This document shows positions 28,515 to 37,046 of a stretch of DNA of 64,000 bases, one piece after another (position 1 is the first letter of the stretch; each line of letters starts with the position of its first letter). The position numbers and the translations under genes are program-made. Under the pieces are notes generated by a model. It saw nothing but the letters and a program-made list of their open reading frames with translations, ran no database searches and was not told the DNA's origin. Source of the stretch: an uncultured Flavobacteriales bacterium (GTDB taxonomy: Bacteria > Bacteroidota > Bacteroidia > Flavobacteriales_D > Sanyastnellaceae). The stretch is taken from contig CALKGK010000002.1 of the NCBI GenBank assembly GCA_938085105.1, positions 27,194-91,193 of the forward strand. Direction: 5' to 3'.

Positions 28515-29891
28515 CTACCAACGTTTGCCGCTGGTTTTCTTACGTTGTCCGCCACTAGATGCTCCACTTTTGTTTCCACCAGAATTCCCGCCTGGTCTAC
28601 CACCACTCTTATTGCGGTTCGACGGTCCGCCGCCACCAGAACGTTTCGGTTTGCTGTGTCTGCGATCTTCTTTTCCACCTTGAGCTTTTGGTCTTCCACC
28701 TCCACCACGAGGTTTTCTTCCACCACCACCTGTTGGAGGAGGATTGTCTCCTGGGCGGTTATTTGGTTCGAATCCTTCAATCTTTTCACTTGGCAAGGAT
28801 TCATTGATCAGAAACTGAATTCCATCCAAGAACTCATACTCATCAATATCGACCAAAGACAGCGCTTCTCCACTCGCTCCTGCCCTTCCCGTTCTTCCGA
28901 TGCGGTGAACATAATCTTCAGGAATGTTGGGCAGTTCAAAATTCACCACGTGAGGCAGCAAAGGAATATCCAAACCTCTGGCTGCAATATCTGTTGCTAC
29001 TAGAACACGAATTTTACCGTCTTTAAAACCTTTCAATGCGTTGGTCCTGGCTCCCTGACTTTTATTACCGTGAATGGCAGCAGATGTAATTCCGCTTTTT
29101 TCCAATTTCTCACTCAATCGGTTAGCGCGGTGTTTCGTTCTTGTGAAAATGAGTACTTGACGCCAGTTTCCATCGGCAATCAATTGAGTGATTAGTTTGG
29201 TCTTATCTTGTTGATCCACAAGAATCACTCGTTGCTGAATCACCTCCACCGTCGTGTTCTCTGGGGTAGCTTCAACCGCAACGGGGTCTTTCAAAATACC
29301 TCCAGCAAGCTCTTTAATCTCCTTCGAGAAAGTTGCAGAAAACAATAAGTTTTGACGGTACCCCGGCAATACTTTAATCACCTTTTGAATGTCGCGAAGA
29401 AAGCCCATATCGAGCATTCTGTCTGCCTCATCAAGCACCAAGACTTCAACTTTATTCAAATTTACGTGTCCTTGCGCTTGTAAATCGAGCAAACGGCCTG
29501 GGGTTGCGATCAAAATATCCACTCCTTGGCGCAATGTTCTCACTTGAGGGTTCTGATTTACACCACCAAAGATCACCGTTGAACGGATGTCCAAATACGT
29601 ACTGTACTCTTTAACGTTTTCTTGAATTTGTGCCGCAAGCTCTCTTGTAGGAGTAAGGATCAAAGCACGAATGGCTCTTTTCGCTTGAGGTTTGGTTCTC
29701 GATAACAACTCCAAGATTGGCAGGGTAAAACCTGCTGTTTTGCCTGTACCTGTTTGTGCTGAGGCAAGAACATCTTGTCGATCGAGCACTACTGGAATGG
29801 CTTTTTCTTGAATGGGGGATGGACTGGTATAGCCCTTTTCGCTCACCGCTTTCAAAATGGGAGCTGATAATCCTAAGGATTCGAATGTCAT
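28515..29891 (-). CDS. rhlE: DEAD-box ATP-dependent RNA helicase (RhlE type)
   Basis: Unwinds RNA duplexes in ribosome assembly, decay or cold adaptation. All DEAD-box motifs are visible in the 458 residues: Q motif ([14 protein letters not shown]), I (AQTGTGKT), Ia (PTRELAAQ), II (DEAD), III (SAT), V ([10 protein letters not shown]) and VI ([10 protein letters not shown]). The first ~370 residues are the helicase core; the rest is a Gly/Arg/Lys/Ser-rich, disordered RNA-binding tail ([19 protein letters not shown]). The rhlE symbol is by subgroup resemblance ([20 protein letters not shown]). Single-gene unit with its own promoter (29944-29951) and terminator, divergent from the SDR gene. Confidence 0.94.
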   Translation of the reverse strand: MTFESLGLSAPILKAVSEKGYTSPSPIQEKAIPVVLDRQDVLASAQTGTGKTAGFTLPILELLSRTKPQAKRAIRALILTPTRELAAQIQENVKEYSTYLDIRSTVIFGGVNQNPQVRTLRQGVDILIATPGRLLDLQAQGHVNLNKVEVLVLDEADRMLDMGFLRDIQKVIKVLPGYRQNLLFSATFSKEIKELAGGILKDPVAVEATPENTTVEVIQQRVILVDQQDKTKLITQLIADGNWRQVLIFTRTKHRANRLSEKLEKSGITSAAIHGNKSQGARTNALKGFKDGKIRVLVATDIAARGLDIPLLPHVVNFELPNIPEDYVHRIGRTGRAGASGEALSLVDIDEYEFLDGIQFLINESLPSEKIEGFEPNNRPGDNPPPTGGGGRKPRGGGGRPKAQGGKEDRRHSKPKRSGGGGPSNRNKSGGRPGGNSGGNKSGASSGGQRKKTSGKRW

Positions 29892-29943
29892 AAAATGTAA
29901 TTGTGAAACGGACCATCGTTTCTCAATGCCATTTCTGTTTGTG

Positions 29944-29951
29944 CAAAGGTA
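29944..29951 (-). promoter_or_regulatory. -7 box of the RNA helicase gene
   Basis: On the minus strand TACCTTTG, an exact TAnnTTTG match, 52 nt before the ATG at 29891. This gives a leader of about 45 nt, longer than for most genes in the window. Confidence 0.55.
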
Positions 29952-30000
29952 GACTAATTAAATGAACGTGCGACCAAGTCAAGATTGAAGCGGTTTTTCG

Positions 30001-30008
30001 TACTTTTC
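30001..30008 (+). promoter_or_regulatory. -7 box of the SDR gene, likely leaderless
   Basis: TACTTTTC, seven of eight positions of TAnnTTTG, ending 4 nt before the ATG at 30013. Confidence 0.45.
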
Positions 30009-30012
30009 GGCC

Positions 30013-30816
30013 ATGAGTTTGAAGGAGTATTACAGCGGAAAAAAAGTATGGATCACAGGAGCCTCGAGCGGAATTGGCGCCGCCTTGAGCAGAAAACTCG
30101 TGGAGGCTGGAGCGGAAGTCTTGCTCTCTGCTCGAAACGAAGAAAAGCTCAAAGAAGTGGCTCAATCTTGCCAAGATCCTTCAAAAGTCCACGTTTTGAG
30201 TTTGGATTTATCTCAAATGGAGAGTCATTCAGAAAAAACAAAAACGGCCATCGAGCTTTTGGGGCACATCGACATCATGGTGCACAATGGCGGTATTTCA
30301 CAGAGGAGCTTGGTGAAAGACACCGATTTGGAGGTCGACCGAAGAGTCATGGAAATTGACTATTTCGGTACAGTTTCACTCACAAAAAATCTTTTGCCTC
30401 ATTTCATTGAACGCAAAACGGGATCCTTTGCCGTAGTTACCAGCTTGATGGGCATCTTCAGTAGTCCGATGCGATCGGGGTATTGCGGAGCGAAGCATGC
30501 ACTTCACGGGTTTTTTGATGCTTTAAGAGCAGAGCATTTTGAAGATAACATCCGAGTACACCTTCTTTGCCCTGGTTTTATTCATACTGATATTTCTAAA
30601 AACGCCTTAACCGGAGACGGGAACCAACAAGGAAGCATGGATGAAGCCACTGGACAGGGGCTTTCTCCCGAAAAGTGTGCAGAAAAAATGGCCAAAGCCA
30701 TTGCCAAAAACAAAGCTCAAACCCTCATTGGGCGAAAAGAAATACTCGGAGCATATTTGCATCGTTTTGCGCCTGGAATATTGCGCCGGATGATGCGAAA
30801 AGTGAAAGTGACTTAA
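30013..30816 (+). CDS. Short-chain dehydrogenase/reductase (SDR)
   Basis: NAD(P)-dependent oxidoreductase of the classical SDR family; the substrate cannot be told. In the 267 residues the cofactor loop TGASSGIG (about 15-22), the HNGG equivalent of NAG, the catalytic Ser (VTSLMG) and the YxxxK pair (YCGAK) are all present, as is the LCPGFIHTDI segment after the catalytic site. The SAR motif after beta-strand 2 (LLSARNEEKL) favours NADP(H). The C-terminal basic stretch (ILRRMMRKVKV) resembles DltE/YusZ-like members. It runs divergently from the helicase gene and ends 11 bp from the converging exporter operon. Confidence 0.9.
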   Translation: MSLKEYYSGKKVWITGASSGIGAALSRKLVEAGAEVLLSARNEEKLKEVAQSCQDPSKVHVLSLDLSQMESHSEKTKTAIELLGHIDIMVHNGGISQRSLVKDTDLEVDRRVMEIDYFGTVSLTKNLLPHFIERKTGSFAVVTSLMGIFSSPMRSGYCGAKHALHGFFDALRAEHFEDNIRVHLLCPGFIHTDISKNALTGDGNQQGSMDEATGQGLSPEKCAEKMAKAIAKNKAQTLIGRKEILGAYLHRFAPGILRRMMRKVKVT

Positions 30817-30827
30817 TAAGAATTGCC

Positions 30828-31937
30828 CTATTTATCGTAAATCGGTGAACTCCAGATTTTGATCTTATCGGACGCTGTCACCCCTGAAATAACTTGAACC
30901 TTCATCCCATCGGATAAGCCCAATTCCAAAGTTCTTTTCTCGTAAACGTTAGGAGAAGTCTCCACCTCCACAAATGGCTTTTTATCAGCATCGAACTGCA
31001 CCAAAGACTCATCAATCGCAAAAACGTCTTCCTCTTTTCGGAGCACGACATCGGCATTTGCGCTGTAGCCTGCACGAATGAACTCCCCATCTTCCAAATT
31101 CACTGCAGCCTTGATTTCAAACTTGATGGCTCCATTGTCCTCAACTCCTTTTGGAGCAATGTACTCAAGTGTTGCCGGGAAAGTACGATTTTCAATTGCA
31201 CCAATGGTTAGGATCAACTCCATCCCAATTTCCAATTTCTCCACCTCAGACTCGTCCACCTTACCAATGAAGAGCAAATCTTTCATATCAGCGATGGTAG
31301 CAATGCTCGTTCCCTCATTAAAATTATTGGCCTCAATCACCGAATTACCCTCTTTCACGGGAACATCGAGAACCATACCGGGAATCGTTGCTTTGATTAA
31401 AGTGAGTGAACTACTTCCTGAACGCTGAGAAACCCCTTCCTTCACAATAGCCAAGGCATCTTTTGCGGCATCAAGTTCTTCCTTTGCTTGTCTTTGAGCA
31501 ATCTCAAACCCTTGAAAATCTGCTGCTGCAATCACTCCTTTCTCCAATAATTCTGAATTTCGGTCGAAATCCATGTTGGCATTGTCGAGCGAAATTTTTG
31601 CGCGTTCCACACGGTTTTCCGCATTGTTCAAGCTCACCATGTTAGGAATCACCTTCACTTTAGCGATAAGATCGTTCACTTCAATTTGTTCTCCAGCTTC
31701 CACATAAATCTCCTTTACGATACCTGAGATTTGAGGTTTAATGGCCACTTCTTTTCTTGGCTGAACACTTCCCGTTGCCACCGTTTTATCGATGATGGTT
31801 TGGGTGCTCCCAGTTTGAGTTTCGTAGGTTGCCGGACCTTGAACTTCATCGAGGTACAAGGTATAAATAGCATATCCTGCTCCACCGATGGCGAGGATAC
31901 AGAAAATAATGAGGGGGATGAGACAGCTTTTCTTCAT
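30828..31937 (-). CDS. MacA/RND-type periplasmic adaptor protein
   Basis: Membrane fusion protein of a MacAB-like exporter. The 369-residue chain has one N-terminal membrane helix (about 7-25), a first lipoyl half (QISGIVKEIYVEAGEQIEVNDLIAKV), a short coiled-coil hairpin (about 105-170), a second lipoyl half (IKATIPGMVLDVPVKEGNSV), a beta-barrel (about 200-290) and a membrane-proximal domain ending VQVISGVTASDKIKI. It is the last gene of the operon ATPase - permease - permease - adaptor, 5 bp after the second permease. No TolC gene lies in the operon, so an outer-membrane partner must come from elsewhere, for instance the gene at 15389. Confidence 0.9.
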   Translation of the reverse strand: MKKSCLIPLIIFCILAIGGAGYAIYTLYLDEVQGPATYETQTGSTQTIIDKTVATGSVQPRKEVAIKPQISGIVKEIYVEAGEQIEVNDLIAKVKVIPNMVSLNNAENRVERAKISLDNANMDFDRNSELLEKGVIAAADFQGFEIAQRQAKEELDAAKDALAIVKEGVSQRSGSSSLTLIKATIPGMVLDVPVKEGNSVIEANNFNEGTSIATIADMKDLLFIGKVDESEVEKLEIGMELILTIGAIENRTFPATLEYIAPKGVEDNGAIKFEIKAAVNLEDGEFIRAGYSANADVVLRKEEDVFAIDESLVQFDADKKPFVEVETSPNVYEKRTLELGLSDGMKVQVISGVTASDKIKIWSSPIYDK

Positions 31938-31942
31938 GGTAA

Positions 31943-33196
31943 TTATTCGCTTCTAAGTGCTTCTACTGGTTTTATTTGAACGGCGATGAGTGCAGGTAAA
32001 AGTCCTGCAAATGCGCCCATGACAATCATGATGAGGAGGATGAGTAAACTTGTGAGGGATCCGATGGACGGGTTTCTGAAGGATCCTGAAGCCTCGCCCA
32101 GGACAAATTCATTCAATCCCCATAAAATGCCCACACCGAAAATAATCCCAAGACATCCGAAAATGAGGGTAAGAAAGACCGTTTCAACCATCACTTGTCG
32201 GATAATCAAGCCCGACTGTGCTCCCAAGGCCCTTCGAACACCAAACTCCTTGGTTCGTTCTTTCACGGTGACGAGCATGATGTTGGTAATTCCAATCACT
32301 CCTGCGAGGAGAGCTAGTCCGCCAAAAATAAAAGCCACAATACTCAATCCACCGAACACCGTGTTGATTTCCTCCATCTCTTCCGCCATCGTCCAATAAC
32401 CAAAAGCTCTCGGATCATCGGGGTGGACACTCTTTCGGGCCTTGAGATTGCCCAAAACTTGGTCTACTGCCACTTGAGTCGGGTATTCTTCTTTGAGCAT
32501 GATGGACAACCATCCCACAACATTCCCGTAGTTGAAGGCCTTTTGGAAAGTGGATATTGGAATGAAAATGGACTGCGTGTCTTCTTCAGCATCTTCACCT
32601 GTTTTTATCGACTTGTATACCCCCACTACTTTGAAGCTCACGCCTTGAATTTGGATGTATTTCCCCAGTGCGGAGGCCTTTCCGAAGAGCACCGTATTCA
32701 CCCTTTCGCCGATAACACAGATCTTTCGTTCATCTCGGATGTCCAGCTCATTGAGGTAGCGACCTTGATCGATGATGAGGGGTTCGATTTTGATGTAATC
32801 TGGGGTATCTCCGTAAACGTTAAACGCCCCAGATTTATTCTGATACACCACGTTATTTGCTCCTTGGTATCCTCCCAATTGCACTCTGGGTGAAACCAAT
32901 TCAATCTCGTTTACTTTCGCTCGCAGGTAGTCCACATCCGAGTTCAAAATTTCGAATCGCCTTCCCTGTTGAAATCCTTTGTAAGGCATGCTGGTTTGCA
33001 TGGACCACATGAACATGCTGTTGGTCGCTCGATTGGCCATGTCTGCCTTCACCCCGTTCTCGAGGCCCTTAGCCGAAGCCAGTGTAATCATGATCATGAA
33101 CACTCCCCAGCCCACACCAATCCCCGAAAGTATAGCTCGCAAGGGATTTCTTAAAATCACCTGCAGTATTTCGATCCAAGTATCTTTATCAAACAT
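31943..33196 (-). CDS. MacB/FtsX-type ABC permease (second)
   Basis: Inner-membrane permease of a type VII ABC (MacB/LolE-like) system. One N-terminal helix (about residues 16-38, LRAILSGIGVGWGVFMIMITLAS), a periplasmic MacB_PCD domain (about 45-250) and three C-terminal helices containing the FtsX signature (NIMLVTVKERTKEFGVRRALGAQ, then LIFGCLGIIFGVGILWG and LLILLIMIVMGAFAGLLPAL). 417 residues. The ATP-binding domain is a separate protein (34457-35158), unlike E. coli MacB. It is a diverged paralog of the next gene upstream and probably pairs with it as a heterodimer. Confidence 0.9.
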   Translation of the reverse strand: MFDKDTWIEILQVILRNPLRAILSGIGVGWGVFMIMITLASAKGLENGVKADMANRATNSMFMWSMQTSMPYKGFQQGRRFEILNSDVDYLRAKVNEIELVSPRVQLGGYQGANNVVYQNKSGAFNVYGDTPDYIKIEPLIIDQGRYLNELDIRDERKICVIGERVNTVLFGKASALGKYIQIQGVSFKVVGVYKSIKTGEDAEEDTQSIFIPISTFQKAFNYGNVVGWLSIMLKEEYPTQVAVDQVLGNLKARKSVHPDDPRAFGYWTMAEEMEEINTVFGGLSIVAFIFGGLALLAGVIGITNIMLVTVKERTKEFGVRRALGAQSGLIIRQVMVETVFLTLIFGCLGIIFGVGILWGLNEFVLGEASGSFRNPSIGSLTSLLILLIMIVMGAFAGLLPALIAVQIKPVEALRSE

Positions 33197-33237
33197 GCTT
33201 GGCCTCCTTTCTTTTCTGGTTGATATGTGACTGTGGC

Positions 33238-34464
33238 TTATTCATCTCTCAGGGCTTCTACAGGGTTAATGCGAGCAGCGCGCACCGCTGGAATGAGTCC
33301 GGCAAAGATTCCAACCACCATCAACAAGCCCAAAGCGCCCAGGCTGATCCAAGGTGAAACTCTCGGGTTAGAGAAGAAATCGTGTTCCAGATTGTCTGCC
33401 AAAACGCTTAAAATTCCGATACCGCAAACGAGCCCAATGCATCCAGAAACAAAAGTGAGGAAAGTTGCTTCTTGAATGATTTGTGAAATGATGGTTCCCG
33501 GAGGTGCACCCAGGGCCTTTCGGATTCCGATTTCTTTGGTTCTTTCTTTTACCACGATGGCCATGATGTTGGCCACACCAATCATTCCAGCGAAGAGGGT
33601 GAAAAAACCAATGCCCCAAATGAACACCTCAATTCCTTTGAAAATGTCCAAAAACATGCTGAATTCCTCATTGTTGTTGCGCACCCAAATCGCACGGGTA
33701 TCGTCGGGATGAACGCGGTGACGATCTTTCAAAACGGCCTCGATCTTCTCGCTCATTTCGATGGTTTCTTCGAGCGGACGATCAGAAGTACTCAGGATGA
33801 ACATGTCCACCTTGTCGTTCCGACCAAAAATTTTCTGTCCGGTAGTAATGGGGAGATAAATTTGTCTGTTTTCCCATCGTCCGTTTGGATCGGAGAAAGT
33901 TCCAATCACTTTAAAATTCACCCCAGCAATCTCAATGTATTGATTCAAGGCCGGAGTTCCACGGAAGAGATCATCGAGAATCGTTTGTCCCACCACTGCT
34001 ACTTTCCGCTCGTCTCGAATATCGTTTTCATTGATGTATCTCCCCTCTTTCATCACCGTCTTCTCCAGTTCTTGGTGTCCCGGGTGCACACTTCTCACAC
34101 CAAAGTTTTGAGCTTGTCCTTTGTACTTCACATTGGCGTTCCACAATGAAACTCTGGCAGAATAAGTATCCTCACCCCCAAAGAGATCGCGAATCATATC
34201 TAGGTCGCTATTCTCATACTCAATGCGGCGATTGGCTTTCATTCCGGCATAAGGAATAGAAGTACTTCCTCTTCTGATCCAGAGGGAGTTGATGGCGTCA
34301 TCGTTGAACTCTTTCATCACCCCATTTTGCAATCCAAAGCCCAAGCCCTGCATCACAACCAAGATGAAGATACCTAGACCTACTGACAGTCCCGTGAGGA
34401 ACGTCCGCAAGGGATTTTTAATCATTGTGGCGAAGATCTCGCTCCATTTATCGATATCAAACAT
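33238..34464 (-). CDS. MacB/FtsX-type ABC permease (first)
   Basis: Permease of 408 residues with the same layout as its neighbour: N-terminal helix (LRTFLTGLSVGLGIFILVVMQ), MacB_PCD periplasmic domain and three C-terminal helices with NIMAIVVKERTKEIGIRKALGAP. Its start overlaps the end of the ATPase gene by 8 bp, so the two are translated in close coupling; the second permease begins 41 bp after it. Identity between the two permeases is clear in the FtsX part (KERTKE[FI]G[VI]R[RK]ALGA) and low in the periplasmic part. The substrate is unknown; MacB relatives export peptides, lipids or lipoproteins. Confidence 0.9.
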   Translation of the reverse strand: MFDIDKWSEIFATMIKNPLRTFLTGLSVGLGIFILVVMQGLGFGLQNGVMKEFNDDAINSLWIRRGSTSIPYAGMKANRRIEYENSDLDMIRDLFGGEDTYSARVSLWNANVKYKGQAQNFGVRSVHPGHQELEKTVMKEGRYINENDIRDERKVAVVGQTILDDLFRGTPALNQYIEIAGVNFKVIGTFSDPNGRWENRQIYLPITTGQKIFGRNDKVDMFILSTSDRPLEETIEMSEKIEAVLKDRHRVHPDDTRAIWVRNNNEEFSMFLDIFKGIEVFIWGIGFFTLFAGMIGVANIMAIVVKERTKEIGIRKALGAPPGTIISQIIQEATFLTFVSGCIGLVCGIGILSVLADNLEHDFFSNPRVSPWISLGALGLLMVVGIFAGLIPAVRAARINPVEALRDE

Positions 34465-35158
34465 GTGCGTCCTGAGCGATTTCGGAAGGTCTTCCAGTAG
34501 ATTCTATTCGGCCATCTTTAAGTCGAATGACGCGATCGGTCATATCGGCGATATCGTTTTCGTGGGTAACAATCACCACCGTGATACCCTCGGCATTCAC
34601 TTGTTTCAGGACATCCATCACCTCGTAGCTCGTTTTCGTATCGAGTGCACCCGTAGGCTCATCGGCCAAAATGACTTTGGGTTGGGTAATGAGTGAGCGA
34701 GCAATAGCAACTCTTTGTTTTTGACCACCACTCATCTCGCTGGGCAAGTGATCTTTCCAATCTTCCAGACCAACTTTCTTCAAGTATTCTAGCGCAATTT
34801 GGTTTCGTTTAGATCGAGGGACCTTTTGATAATAAAGTGGGAGGGCCACATTTTCGAGCGCCGTTTTGAAGTTAATCAAGTTGAACGACTGAAACACAAA
34901 ACCCAAAAAGCGACTCCGATAATTCGCCGCCTGTTTCTCTGAAAGACCGCTCATTGAAACACCGTTCAAGCGATAATCGCCCTCATTGTAGCTATCGAGA
35001 ATCCCTAGAATATTCAGCAAAGTTGACTTCCCCGAACCCGAAGAGCCCATAATGGAAACCAGTTCTCCCTCATCAATCCTCAAGTCAATGCCCTTGAGCA
35101 CCTCCATGGAGTTTTTACCAGATTTATAAGACTTGCGGATATTCTTGAGTTCTATCAT
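34457..35158 (-). CDS. ABC transporter ATP-binding protein (LolD/MacB type)
   Basis: Cytosolic ATPase driving the two permeases downstream. The 233 residues have every motif intact: Walker A GSSGSGKSTLL (about 38-48), Q-loop FQSFNLI, signature MSGGQKQR, Walker B VILADEPTGALD and H-loop VTHE. The FVFQSFNLINFKTALENVALPL stretch is typical of the LolD/MacB/FtsE group. First gene of a four-gene minus-strand operon. An exact -7 box (TATCTTTG) is 16 nt upstream of the ATG at 35158, and the low-complexity repeat block lies beyond that promoter. Confidence 0.94.
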   Translation of the reverse strand: MIELKNIRKSYKSGKNSMEVLKGIDLRIDEGELVSIMGSSGSGKSTLLNILGILDSYNEGDYRLNGVSMSGLSEKQAANYRSRFLGFVFQSFNLINFKTALENVALPLYYQKVPRSKRNQIALEYLKKVGLEDWKDHLPSEMSGGQKQRVAIARSLITQPKVILADEPTGALDTKTSYEVMDVLKQVNAEGITVVIVTHENDIADMTDRVIRLKDGRIESTGRPSEIAQDAHV

Positions 35159-35174
35159 GCCGAGAAGGTTCGGC

Positions 35175-35182
35175 CAAAGATA
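35175..35182 (-). promoter_or_regulatory. -7 box of the MacAB-like operon
   Basis: On the minus strand TATCTTTG, an exact TAnnTTTG match, 16 nt before the ATG at 35158. Confidence 0.55.
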
Positions 35183-35229
35183 TGTTTATGCCACCATTTG
35201 TGAAAAACCCCCATGGGAAAATATGTTAA

Positions 35230-35407
35230 GGACGTGCCGCGCCCGTCCAAAGGAGCAAAGCGACCCGCCCCAAAAGCAGCACCCAAAAAAGCGAAGCAAA
35301 AAAAGCAAAGCACCCAAAAAAGCGAAGCAAAAAAAAGCAAAGCGCCCCCAAAAAGCAAAGCACCCCCAAAAAGCAAAGCACCCACAAAAAGCAAAGCGCC
35401 CCCCCAA
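35230..35407 (-). repeat. Low-complexity repeat block ending in the dispersed palindrome
   Basis: Directly after the hutH stop (35408), the minus strand reads about ten imperfect GCTTTGCTTTTT- or GCTTCGCTTTTT-like units separated by G-runs; the best-ordered stretch (about 35338-35400) has an 18- to 19-nt period. The block ends with GGACGGGCGCGGCACGTCC (35230-35248 on the minus strand), the core palindrome also seen at 26086 and 42880. Frames through it give only Gly/Ala/Leu/Phe or Lys/Ser/Ala runs, so I treat it as non-coding. Confidence 0.8.
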
Positions 35408-36904
35408 CTACAAAAACCTCTTCACCACATTCTCCCTAACAAACATCGCACTCCTCTGCATCAAAGGACTCAAATACTCATCATCCTCCACAAAAGGCAC
35501 CACCTCACGATACGCCTCCAACAAACGCTCCAGAGCAGGAGAAGACTTTGCTGGTCGGCGAAAATCAATTGCCTGGGCAGCATTCATCAATTCAATCCCC
35601 AAAATTTTCTCCAGGTTTTCCACCACCTTAAATGCCTTAGTAGCAGCATTCGCTCCCATACTAACGTGGTCTTCCTGACCATTTGAAGAGTCGATACTAT
35701 CGATAGAAGCTGGCGTGCAAAATTGTTTGTTTTGGCTCACGATTGAAGCGCAAGTGTATTGCGGAATCATAAAACCAGAGTTCAAGCCTGGGTTGTTCAC
35801 CAAGAATTCAGGTAGCTCTCTATTACCTGAAACCAATTTATACACCCTACGCTCGGAAATCGCCCCTACTTCAGCCATGGCAATGCACAGTTGGTCCATG
35901 CTCAATGCCAGAGGCTGACCGTGAAAGTTTCCTGCTGAAATGATCTCACCCGTTTCAGGGAAGATGGTTGGATTATCGGTTACAGCGTTGACTTCTCTTT
36001 CTACAATTGTGTTGATGTAGTTGAGCGCATCTCTGCTTGCACCGTGAACTTGAGGCACACAGCGGAAAGAGTAAGGATCTTGGACATGCTTTTTGGCTTG
36101 TTGAATGAGCTCACTTCCTTCCAACCACTGACGAACATTTGCCGCCGTGGAAATCTGACCTTCTTGTTTTCGAACCTCATTTACATTGTGCTGAAAGGGC
36201 TCTTTTCTGCCATCAAAAGCATCTACTGAAAGTGCTGCGAGTGCATCGGCCCAGTCCATCAAATGATGTGCTTTATGAAGTAAATAGCATGAATAAGCGC
36301 TCATGAATTGAGTACCGTTCAAGAGGGCGAGACCTTCTTTTGCCTTTAGGGTGATGGCTTGCAGGCCAAAAGACCTCAAAACAGACTTTGCATCTTCTTT
36401 TCCATCTTCGCCATGCACCTCACCTTCTCCGAAAAGCGGAAGAGACAAGTGCGCTAAGGGCGATAAATCGCCACTCGCTCCCAGTGAACCTTGTTGATAC
36501 ACCACAGGGAGAATGCCTTTATTGTAAAAGTTCGCCAAAAGCTCCACTGTTTCCAATTGAACGCCTGAATGGCCTTTACTCAGACCTAAAATTTTAAGGA
36601 GAATCATCCATGAAACCACCTCTTTTGGAACCTCTTCCCCCATTCCGCAGGCATGTGATCGAACAAGGTTGACCTGAAGTTCTTCCAAGTGCTCGCCAGA
36701 AATGCTGTTTTTGTACAAGCTTCCGAAGCCCGTATTGATTCCGTAAATCGGACTCGAGCTCGAAGCAATCGTCTCGTCTAGAAAATTTCTACACGCCACA
36801 ATCTTCGCTATGCAATCGGTGGAAAGTTCAACTTCTCTTTTGCTTGCAACAAGATTGAACAAGTCCTCAAGGCTGCAATGGTCTAAGTTAATGCTGTATT
36901 TCAT
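35408..36904 (-). CDS. hutH: Histidine ammonia-lyase
   Basis: First step of histidine degradation: removes ammonia to give trans-urocanate, in the cytosol. The 498 residues include YGINTGFGSL near the N-terminus and GSLGASGDLSPLAHL, whose Ala143-Ser144-Gly145 cyclise to the MIO prosthetic group. Later blocks QDPYSFRC-like (VQDPYSFRCVPQVHGASRD), TDNPTIF, GNFHGQPLALSMDQL and DSSNGQEDHVSMGANAA complete the family set. Length is normal. It stands alone, 34 kb from hutI and ftcD; no urocanase gene is in the window. A -7 box at 36922-36929 drives it. Confidence 0.97.
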   Translation of the reverse strand: MKYSINLDHCSLEDLFNLVASKREVELSTDCIAKIVACRNFLDETIASSSSPIYGINTGFGSLYKNSISGEHLEELQVNLVRSHACGMGEEVPKEVVSWMILLKILGLSKGHSGVQLETVELLANFYNKGILPVVYQQGSLGASGDLSPLAHLSLPLFGEGEVHGEDGKEDAKSVLRSFGLQAITLKAKEGLALLNGTQFMSAYSCYLLHKAHHLMDWADALAALSVDAFDGRKEPFQHNVNEVRKQEGQISTAANVRQWLEGSELIQQAKKHVQDPYSFRCVPQVHGASRDALNYINTIVEREVNAVTDNPTIFPETGEIISAGNFHGQPLALSMDQLCIAMAEVGAISERRVYKLVSGNRELPEFLVNNPGLNSGFMIPQYTCASIVSQNKQFCTPASIDSIDSSNGQEDHVSMGANAATKAFKVVENLEKILGIELMNAAQAIDFRRPAKSSPALERLLEAYREVVPFVEDDEYLSPLMQRSAMFVRENVVKRFL

Positions 36905-36921
36905 GGAAAGGTATCTGGGGC

Positions 36922-36929
36922 CAAAAGTA
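36922..36929 (-). promoter_or_regulatory. -7 box of hutH
   Basis: On the minus strand TACTTTTG, an exact TAnnTTTG match, 17 nt before the hutH ATG at 36904. Confidence 0.55.
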
Positions 36930-37018
36930 CATTTTCAAATGGAAATCATCGCTCTACCGCTCAACCAAAAAACTGAACCATTCATGGAGTTTTTTAACAC
37001 TCCCCAAAAGGATTGTCT

Positions 37019-37026
37019 TACTTTTG
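37019..37026 (+). promoter_or_regulatory. -7 box of the M16 peptidase operon
   Basis: TACTTTTG, the same box as hutH's, on the plus strand, 20 nt before the ATG at 37047. The two divergent boxes are about 90 bp apart. Confidence 0.55.
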
Positions 37027-37046
37027 ACCCACCAAAAAATGAAACC

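Noticed and set aside
33238..34464. Treating the two permeases as a gene duplication with one pseudogene
   Set aside because: Both frames are complete with intact FtsX signatures and normal length.
35133..35686. Lys/Ser/Ala/Pro-repeat frames (plus) and Leu/Phe/Gly-repeat frames (minus)
   Set aside because: They follow the low-complexity DNA and run into hutH antisense; no independent coding evidence.
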